Of a stretch of 64,000 nt of DNA, positions 57,950-64,000 are shown in pieces. Every line of letters begins with the position of its first letter. Position 1 is the first letter of the stretch. The notes under the pieces were generated by a model that searched no databases, was not told where the DNA came from, and saw only the letters and a list, made by a program, of their open reading frames with translations. The translations under genes and the position numbers were made by a program. The DNA comes from VRUE01 sp044867925 (GTDB lineage Bacteria > Actinomycetota > Thermoleophilia > Solirubrobacterales > 70-9), in contig JBIOVV010000118.1 of NCBI GenBank assembly GCA_044867925.1, forward strand, positions 1-64,000. Reading direction: 5' to 3'.

Positions 57950-60409
57950 ATGTCCAAGTCATTGACCTCGCAGAACGGGCGACGGGTTTCTGCGGTTGTC
58001 CTTGTCGCGCTGTTGGCGTTGGTGGGAATAGGGGTGATTGCCGCAGGGACGTCGCGGGCTGCCTACTACAAGATGGTTGCCTGCGCCGCCAACAACGGCG
58101 TCCCCCCGTACACGATCGATACCAACACGAAGAGCCCTGAGACCCCCAGGGGCATATTCGACATCTGGAATCGTTGCAAAGGGCAGGGTGGCGACCCTCC
58201 CGGCGATGAGGCCTACCTTCGTATCGGGGAGGATCGGGACGCGCCTGACACGGTGCGCCAAGGCGCCTTTGCGACCGTCCACTTTGATGCCCCTGCCTGG
58301 GTTCATTTCAAGTCCGCTGGCGGATTCACTCGCCAGCCCTTCCAGTTCAATGACGGCTGGCGATCAAGGTTCCACGCCGTGAACTCGGTCTCGAACCAGC
58401 TGCTCATAAGCCAAGGGGCTGGCGTGAACGGGAATGGACTCATTCCAGCATCCAACATCTTCGGCCCTCATTTGTGGCCCACCGGTGGGTTCTTGGACTT
58501 CAATCGTTTCGACTTCGAACTGGCGTGCGGGAGGCCGGCCCGCTGTGACGCCAGCGGCAACAACGCCACCGATCTCAACGGGATCGTCTTTGTGCTGTCG
58601 GACGACTCCGACTCCCAGCCAGCGTTCACTCACACCGATGCCCCGCTCCTCGCGGGCCGCTGGGTGAGAGGTACTCAGAACGTGACGTTCAATGTTTCCG
58701 ATCAAGGTTCAGGGATACGCCAAGAGCGGCTTTATGTCGACAGTGGAGAACTCTGGAGCTTGGACCACGGGCGGGAATGCAACACCTCGAGTTCTCAGGG
58801 CAACGGCGAATGGGCGCGCTCCTATACACCGTGTCCTACTGGCGGCCCGTGGGATCGGTCCATCCCTATCAACACCGCAGCCTTCAAGGACGGAGCGAAT
58901 CACACGGTCCAGGTCTGTACGCAGGACTTCGGGCAATACCAGGGCCTGAGCGGAACTGGCGGTCAAACATGCACTGCCCGAACAATCGCGACCGACAACT
59001 CCGCGCCGGCGGCCCCCGAAGGCCTTTCAGTCCTCAGTTCCAATCCAGCTCGGTATCTCGATCAGTTTGGGGCCCAGTTCGCGCTCCCCCCGAACGAAGG
59101 GTCTCCGATAGCCAAGGCCTATTACAACATTGTGGATGCCGCTGGCAACGTGGTTGCCTCTTCTCAGTCAGTGGGCGGAGTAAACCCGACTGCGATTCAG
59201 GCCATCAATGGACCGAAACAGGCGGGCGACTACCGCCTTCGGGTCTGGCTTGAAGACGAAGTGGGTTTCGTTGGTCCGCCGGCGACCGTGCAGATTCCGC
59301 ATGACACAACCCCCCCTGCGGCTCCGCAGAATGCATCCGCGGTTGTGCCCCTTAGCGACCGGGGCTCCGAAGGCTTCGATCTTCGGTGGCACAACATCAA
59401 TGATTCAGGCGCTCCGATCAACGCCGCCCATTATCGAATTCTGAATAGCGATGGTGGCGCCATAGTCCCGGAACGGACAATGACCGGCGAAGGGATCGAA
59501 GCGATTAAACGCTTGGACACGCCGCGGGACCGAGGTGGATTCACCCTGCAGCTGTGGCTTTCGGATGCCGAGGGAAATGTTGGTTCGCCCGTGAGTCTTC
59601 CTTTGGTCTACGACTGCATGAGGGACGACGTCGACTCCGGCGCGTTGCTGAGCAGCAGCCTCGGGCCCGATGGGGCGGGCAGGAAGCTGGTCAATCAGGG
59701 ACACGGCGGGTTGCTCGAAGGCAAATTGCTCGATACGGCTGGCAATCCGGTCGGCGATGCTCCGATCTGCGTGTTCAGCACCGTGGTGACTGACACAACG
59801 ATGAAGTTTCTTGGCGTCGCAATGACGAACGCGGACGGCAGCTACGAATTCCCAGTGAGGCCCGGCGCCTCCCGCGATTTGAGGGTCGACTACCGATCGC
59901 AGCATCGAGAAATCTCCAGCAAGGTCGAGATCGTGACAAGGGTGCGGCCAACGTTTGAAGCCGTCAAGACGGTGGTTCACAACAAGGGTGTCGCCCGATT
60001 CCGGGGCGCTCTTCCTGGTCCTCACAACAACGAAGTGCAAGTGGTTCTGCAGGCAAAGAAGGGCGACGGTTGGATCGTGTTCCGGCGGATGACGACCGGA
60101 CGCAATGGTGAATACGCAGGGAGCTATCGCTTCAACAAAACGAAACGGCCTACGGAATACATCATGCGTGCCCAGGTGCGGAAGCAGCGTGGCTACCCCT
60201 ACCGGGAGGGAAATTCAGCTCCCATTCAGATCATCGTCTATCCGCGGCGCGCGCCGCAGAAGCATGACAATGCCGACCTTCCCGGTGGTCACGGCAAGAA
60301 GCGGGGATCAAGATGCGATCACTCGAAGCGACCGGCACGGCGCGCCTGTAAAGGGGGGCGCTCACATGGATCGCCCTCAAAGCCACATAAAGCAAGGGCG
60401 AAACGGTAA
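57950..60409 (+). CDS. Large secreted protein with Ig-like/fibronectin-like repeats
   Basis: A protein of 819 residues with a Sec signal (about 12-36, AVVLVALLALVGIGVIAAG). The first 300 residues are a beta-rich extracellular region with HTDAPLLAGRWVRGTQNVTF typical of Ig-like folds. Two related strands begin APAAPEGLSVLSS and PPAAPQNASAVV, resembling fibronectin-like repeats. Residues 620-760 look like a carboxypeptidase-regulatory-type sandwich. The tail is very basic. It is probably a cell-surface protein. Similar proteins are common in Thermoleophilia, and their function is unknown. It is followed by the sigma-factor gene. Confidence 0.75.
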   Translation: MSKSLTSQNGRRVSAVVLVALLALVGIGVIAAGTSRAAYYKMVACAANNGVPPYTIDTNTKSPETPRGIFDIWNRCKGQGGDPPGDEAYLRIGEDRDAPDTVRQGAFATVHFDAPAWVHFKSAGGFTRQPFQFNDGWRSRFHAVNSVSNQLLISQGAGVNGNGLIPASNIFGPHLWPTGGFLDFNRFDFELACGRPARCDASGNNATDLNGIVFVLSDDSDSQPAFTHTDAPLLAGRWVRGTQNVTFNVSDQGSGIRQERLYVDSGELWSLDHGRECNTSSSQGNGEWARSYTPCPTGGPWDRSIPINTAAFKDGANHTVQVCTQDFGQYQGLSGTGGQTCTARTIATDNSAPAAPEGLSVLSSNPARYLDQFGAQFALPPNEGSPIAKAYYNIVDAAGNVVASSQSVGGVNPTAIQAINGPKQAGDYRLRVWLEDEVGFVGPPATVQIPHDTTPPAAPQNASAVVPLSDRGSEGFDLRWHNINDSGAPINAAHYRILNSDGGAIVPERTMTGEGIEAIKRLDTPRDRGGFTLQLWLSDAEGNVGSPVSLPLVYDCMRDDVDSGALLSSSLGPDGAGRKLVNQGHGGLLEGKLLDTAGNPVGDAPICVFSTVVTDTTMKFLGVAMTNADGSYEFPVRPGASRDLRVDYRSQHREISSKVEIVTRVRPTFEAVKTVVHNKGVARFRGALPGPHNNEVQVVLQAKKGDGWIVFRRMTTGRNGEYAGSYRFNKTKRPTEYIMRAQVRKQRGYPYREGNSAPIQIIVYPRRAPQKHDNADLPGGHGKKRGSRCDHSKRPARRACKGGRSHGSPSKPHKARAKR

Positions 60410-60441
60410 GGCAGGAGCGATCGGATAGATGCGCGGAATCG

Positions 60442-60488
60442 AGCCTCCATGGATGCTTTTGCCCTGAACGACCAGGCATCCATGGAGG
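60442..60488. repeat. Stem-loop with GCCTCCATGGATGC arms
   Basis: A perfect 14-base inverted repeat, 60442-60455 and 60475-60488, with a 19-base loop. The arm sequence ATGGAGGC recurs at 60525-60532, the start codon region of the sigma-factor gene, so the stem can also pair with the translation start. It lies 32 bases after the preceding stop. Confidence 0.85.
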
Positions 60489-60524
60489 CACGCGCCTCTT
60501 CTGGCGAGAGGACACCGCTGGTTC

Positions 60525-61991
60525 ATGGAGGCTAGTCCCCAGGAACAAGTCACGGCTCGGGCTGGAAATGGCAGCAATGGAAAGCTGAGCGAGGAGGCAC
60601 TCAGGTTCTACGAACGGGCCTATGTCCCGGCCAGGGCGGGTTGTCTTAACCAGCTGCGAGCCGAAGGATGCTCGGAGGGGGATGCGGAAGAGATATTTGC
60701 AGCGACGTTCGAGCGCGTCATGCAAACCGTCGATCCGATCGCTCGAGGATTCGCCATCCCACAGATGGTCAAGCTGCTGAAGACTGCGTGTCCTCGGCGG
60801 CTCATCGACGAACGTCGTCATCAAGGAGTTCTTCACAAGGTGCCTCTAGCCGACGCCGGGGCGGTGGCCGATGAAGGGTCCGAGACACCGGCCGAACGAG
60901 CCGAGAGCCTGGAGACAGTGGCAATCGGGCGAGAGGCCGTGGCCTCGCTCTCTGAGCGAGACCGCAAGATCTTTATCCAGCGCCATCAGTTGGACCTCGA
61001 CCCGGACGAGATCCTCGCAAACTTCCCCGGTCTCAGCCGGCGGACCTATCGCAAGATCATTCAGCGCGCGAACGCTCGAGTGCTATGCGCCTTCGAGGAA
61101 ATTGACAGCGGTTCCAGGTGCCAGGACATGGAGCACAATCACTTGCAGCGGTTCGTCTCGCATGCAGCGTCGTCCGATGAGGCCAGGGTTGTCGAAGCCC
61201 ATCTGGCCCATTGTCGTGCATGTCGACAAACGGCCGCCCGCATGCGTGACTACCTCTACGACGTGGCGAGCGGGCTGGTAGTAACGGCAGGCGCCTCGGC
61301 GGCGATCAATGGGCACGCCAACGTGCTCGTCGACGCCACCGGCCGCTTTCTTGGCACAGGGCAAGCGCCCTCCGAGGCGACACGCGGCCTACGGGAGCGC
61401 TTCCGCGAGCAGCTCATCAAGCTGGCCACGTCAATGCCTGGATCGGGGGGCGATGCAGCGGCCGGCCAGGCGATCGGGGTCTCGAGCGCAAAATTGGTCG
61501 GCGCCTGTTTTGCCGGGGGTGGCATAGCTGTCGGGACAACCTGCCTAGTCTTGGGCGTGAGCCCCCTGGCCGTGGTTGGCCTTCAGCATGACCGGTCGGT
61601 TCCGCGCCCGATCGAGAGGACGGTGGAGAAGCGAGTACCAACGTCGACCCCTGAACTGTCGCAGCCGCTGAAGCCTGTCCCGTCTGCCCCGGCGACCTCA
61701 TCCAAACAGTCACGGCCTCGATCGGCCCAGACAGACACTCAATCGCCGACAAGGGAACCGGTGCGACCCGCCTCTGAATCCGGCGCGCAAACTGAGGAAG
61801 AGCTCGGTCTCGAATCGGCCGGAAGGACGCCGCGGTCCTCATCTCCCGCGCCTTCCGCAGGTGGCGGAGAAAGCAGTAGCTCGACGCCGTCGGTTGGTTC
61901 GAGCAGCAGTGTAGGGGGCAGCAGTGCACCGAGCTCAGGCGGATCCGGCGGTGGCGCACCAGTCAGAGGTGGAGGGGAAATTGGCCTCTGA
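60525..61991 (+). CDS. Sigma-70 family sigma factor fused to a membrane-anchored zinc-finger anti-sigma-like region
   Basis: A protein of 488 residues. An ECF-like sigma factor occupies about 20-95 (sigma2, with AEEIFAATFERVMQTV) and 135-185 (sigma4, with LSRRTYRKIIQRANARVL). Then comes a zinc-binding anti-sigma-like segment with HLAHCRACRQTA (HXXXCXXC). One hydrophobic stretch (about 318-345, with GACFAGGGIAVGTT) forms a probable membrane anchor. The tail of about 140 residues is rich in Ser, Pro and Gly. This fusion places sigma factor and regulator in a single membrane protein. It follows a secreted-protein gene, which may be its target. ATG 60525 is in an inverted-repeat context. Confidence 0.85.
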   Translation: MEASPQEQVTARAGNGSNGKLSEEALRFYERAYVPARAGCLNQLRAEGCSEGDAEEIFAATFERVMQTVDPIARGFAIPQMVKLLKTACPRRLIDERRHQGVLHKVPLADAGAVADEGSETPAERAESLETVAIGREAVASLSERDRKIFIQRHQLDLDPDEILANFPGLSRRTYRKIIQRANARVLCAFEEIDSGSRCQDMEHNHLQRFVSHAASSDEARVVEAHLAHCRACRQTAARMRDYLYDVASGLVVTAGASAAINGHANVLVDATGRFLGTGQAPSEATRGLRERFREQLIKLATSMPGSGGDAAAGQAIGVSSAKLVGACFAGGGIAVGTTCLVLGVSPLAVVGLQHDRSVPRPIERTVEKRVPTSTPELSQPLKPVPSAPATSSKQSRPRSAQTDTQSPTREPVRPASESGAQTEEELGLESAGRTPRSSSPAPSAGGGESSSSTPSVGSSSSVGGSSAPSSGGSGGGAPVRGGGEIGL

Positions 61992-62250
61992 ATCGGCATG
62001 TCTTCTGATGGACCCGGCGCCTTTTAACCAGTAACCCACTGGCGCAGAGTCCCCCCGAGTCCTTGCCCTGTTGAGCGAGGGCTGCGCCCCGCATGCGGGT
62101 GTCAATTCCTTGGAGGAGCAGCGTCCGCCAATTGATCTCACGAGGGGGGGTGGCGGACGGAGTTGCCCATGCGTGTACGGCAGTGACGGCTCGAGCTAAC
62201 GGAGGTTCGGGCGCCAGCCGCATCCAGCGGCCGTCACGGAAGGCCACCAC
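61992..62250. other. Intergenic region between sigma-factor fusion and next gene
   Basis: No gene. It includes a perfect 8-base inverted repeat, GTCCGCCA at 62124-62131 and TGGCGGAC at 62151-62158, and a purine-rich AGGAGCAG close by. The function of either is unclear. Confidence 0.45.
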
Positions 62251-63027
62251 ATGGGTAAGAGCGACTTCTTTTCATTTGGCGACGAGGATCCAGGAGCCAC
62301 GGTCGAGGATCACTGGGGCGACCCGACCGGGATCGACTCATCCAGTGCGGTGGCCGTCGCCCCGCCACTTGATGAGGTCGAGCTGCCGGACGCTCCGCTC
62401 CCTCACGAGTTCGAGCTGCCGGACGGGTTCGACGCCGCACACGAAGAGAAGGGGGCTGGGCGCTCCCGAGGCGACTCCACGCTGGGCTCGTCGGCGAAGC
62501 GCAAGCCCCCTTCCCTTCGTGTGCAGGTCGCCGTCGCGGTTGCACTCCTGGTGGTCGCAGTCGCTCTGGTGCGAATCGTTCTCGTCCCGGTCGGCGCCGA
62601 CAACACGGTTGCTTCGTCCGTGCCGCCACCTTCGGTAGCTGCGAGCGAGCCAGCCCGAACGGAAGCAAGTGCCGCCCTCAGTCAAACCGCTGAGCCCCTT
62701 CGTTCGCAGGAGCATCGACAGGGAGCCGCGGAGCGACAGCGTGTCCGTCAGAAGAAAGCTCAGACCAGGCGTCGGGCAAAGAGGCGGAGGACCCAGCAGC
62801 GCGCGGGGCGCCGCCACGCAGAGCGTCGCCGAGATGCGTCCACGACCGCCACATCGAGCGGGCAGGTCGAAGAAGCGCCCGCACCAGCACCGGAAAGCCC
62901 AGCCGAAAGCCTGCCGCCAGAACCGGAACCTCCCGCCCCAGCCCCCTCGACAGAGCCACCGGCGAGTAAGCCGAGCGAAGGTGGCGGACTTCACGACGGC
63001 TCGAGCTCGTCGGAGTTCGGGCTCTAG
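62251..63027 (+). CDS. Single-span protein with acidic N-terminus and basic/Pro-rich exterior
   Basis: A protein of 258 residues. An acidic cytoplasmic part (about 1-85) precedes one hydrophobic segment (about 90-112, VAVAVALLVVAVALVRIVLVP). A very basic region (about 155-200, RRxxRR-rich) and a Pro/Ser/Glu-rich tail follow. It ends SSSSEFGL, close to the EIGL end of the sigma-factor fusion. No family is recognised. It lies immediately upstream of a TcpC-like gene on the same strand, so it may be part of the conjugation apparatus or its surface attachment. Confidence 0.65.
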   Translation: MGKSDFFSFGDEDPGATVEDHWGDPTGIDSSSAVAVAPPLDEVELPDAPLPHEFELPDGFDAAHEEKGAGRSRGDSTLGSSAKRKPPSLRVQVAVAVALLVVAVALVRIVLVPVGADNTVASSVPPPSVAASEPARTEASAALSQTAEPLRSQEHRQGAAERQRVRQKKAQTRRRAKRRRTQQRAGRRHAERRRDASTTATSSGQVEEAPAPAPESPAESLPPEPEPPAPAPSTEPPASKPSEGGGLHDGSSSSEFGL

Positions 63028-63035
63028 GGGTCAGG

Positions 63036-63944
63036 ATGGAGACGGCGGCGAAATCCACGTCTTCGGTCAGGACTCGTCTGACCGGACTTCGCTCCTCGGC
63101 CCGCTATGGGCGCGTGAGTGCGCGGGCGCCCCGCTACGCCTTCCTTGCGTTTGTGGTGCTGATGTGCGTGGCGGGGGTGCGCTCGATCGTCTCCCCGTCA
63201 GTGCCGAGCGCAGTTGCCACTCAGCAGGGCCCGCGCCTGGACTACGCCGAGCAGAGCTTCGCGCTTGCCTTCACCCAGGCCTACCTGACCTACGACAGCG
63301 CCCGACCCGAAGCGCGAGAAGAAGCCCTGGCGTCCTTCGCTTCGTCTGGCTTTGAAATCGGAGCCGGCTTTTCGCCGCCACAATCTGGATCCCAGCGGGT
63401 GCAGTGGGCCAACGTCGCGCAGGTCCAGCGGCCCTTGGCGGGCGGCGTGATCGTCAATGTCGCCGCGAAGCTCAGCACCGCGGCACAGCCTGTGTACCTC
63501 TCGGTGCCGGTTGATCGGGAACGCGGTGGCGCGATTTATCTCGCCGCCTATCCCTCTTTTGTCGGGCCTCCGCTCAGCACCACGCGTAGTACCGCGGACC
63601 AGGGTGGTGAACCGGTTGATGACGAGGAAGTCTCGGCGCTGGTCAAGCGTGCGCTCACCAACTATCTGGCGGGCGACGCCGAAAATCTCTCTGCTGATCT
63701 TGCCGACGCGGCGACGGTCACCTTGCCCACTAACCAGCTGGGGCTGAAGGGAGTCGACCAACTCGACTGGGTCGACGGTGCCGGCGGCGGTGCCGTTCTG
63801 GCGACGATCACTGCCACCGACGCGCGCGGCGGGGCCTACACGCTGCGCTACGAGGTCGGCGTGCGGCGGGTGAGCGCCGCTGACCCCCAGCTCGGCCCGG
63901 GCTGGCGAGTGACTTACGTCCAATCGATCTCCCAGCAGAGCTGA
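63036..63944 (+). CDS. Conjugal transfer protein, TcpC/VirB8-like
   Basis: A protein of 302 residues, with an N-terminal anchor (about 30-55, APRYAFLAFVVLMCVAGVRSI) and two consecutive NTF2-like alpha/beta domains. The first covers about 65-165 (QSFALAFTQAYLTYD) and the second 195-300 (ALVKRALTNYLAGDAENLSADLA, then AVLATITATDARGGAYTLRYEVGV). This is the TcpC arrangement of Gram-positive conjugative elements, equivalent to VirB8 in type IV secretion. It starts 9 bases after the preceding gene. The next gene starts just beyond the window edge, so the rest of the system is not visible. Confidence 0.75.
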   Translation: METAAKSTSSVRTRLTGLRSSARYGRVSARAPRYAFLAFVVLMCVAGVRSIVSPSVPSAVATQQGPRLDYAEQSFALAFTQAYLTYDSARPEAREEALASFASSGFEIGAGFSPPQSGSQRVQWANVAQVQRPLAGGVIVNVAAKLSTAAQPVYLSVPVDRERGGAIYLAAYPSFVGPPLSTTRSTADQGGEPVDDEEVSALVKRALTNYLAGDAENLSADLADAATVTLPTNQLGLKGVDQLDWVDGAGGGAVLATITATDARGGAYTLRYEVGVRRVSAADPQLGPGWRVTYVQSISQQS

Positions 63945-63949
63945 CCGCG

Positions 63950-64000
63950 ATGCCAGCGGCCGGCAACAGACACAGACGGAACCTCGAGGAGGGGAATGCA
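63950..64000 (+). CDS. Beginning of the next gene, cut off at the window edge
   Basis: An open frame from ATG 63950 continues to the edge (about 17 codons, MPAAGNRHRRNLEEGNA). A second ATG at 63996 has a strong purine-rich site just upstream (AGGAGG), with short spacing, and may be the true start. The product cannot be identified. Cotranscription with the TcpC-like gene is likely. Confidence 0.25.
   Translation, partial: MPAAGNRHRRNLEEGNA

Overview
The window looks like chromosomal DNA from a high-GC actinobacterium of the class Thermoleophilia (Solirubrobacterales-like). Three things suggest this. The core genes have strongly G/C-biased third codon positions. A complete coenzyme F420 gene set is present. 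The lipoproteins and Ser/Pro-rich envelope proteins are of a kind common in that class. This placement is inferred from gene content, not from a marker gene.

Left part (1-12 kb). A truncated crotonyl-CoA reductase-like gene, rmuC, a lipoprotein and a YgfZ-like gene lie on the minus strand. A tight plus-strand metal operon follows: multicopper oxidase, ZIP transporter, DtxR/MntR regulator and Nramp transporter. Next come an NMT1/THI5-like binding lipoprotein with two coupled small genes, and an aquaporin with a strong terminator.

F420 and acyl-CoA block (10-24 kb). fbiC, cofE, cofC, cofD and the F420-dependent NADP reductase sit together. An SDR, a FlK-like thioesterase, HMG-CoA lyase, an acyl-CoA carboxylase beta subunit and acetoacetyl-CoA synthetase follow, suggesting leucine or ketone-body metabolism. 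fbiC and cofE each carry a long palindrome inside the reading frame.

Middle (24-45 kb). Seven tRNA genes occur in the window: Leu-CAA, Leu-UAG, Trp, Gly-UCC, Pro-GGG, Leu-CAG and Glu-CUC. Between them lie a CsoR/CopA copper module with a visible operator, glutamate decarboxylase, a putative modification-dependent restriction nuclease, an F420-dependent Ddn-like oxidoreductase, an amidase, a MocR-type regulator, NUDIX and RDD proteins, a dehalogenase-like hydrolase and a frameshifted metallophosphoesterase.

Accessory region (45-64 kb). Base composition becomes less GC-biased just after tRNA-Glu, and gene density falls. It holds a DprA-like gene facing a HAD-phosphoribosyltransferase-zinc ribbon gene (ShosTA-like). 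Several unrecognised genes follow, with nuclease-like, HEPN-like, DUF4365-like, PIN and HNH features. Then come a fluoride riboswitch with a 20-codon leader ORF coupled to fluC, a large secreted protein, a sigma factor fused to a membrane-anchored zinc-finger anti-sigma-like region, and the first genes of what looks like a TcpC-type conjugation locus running off the right edge.

No CRISPR array, transposase, integrase or rRNA was seen.
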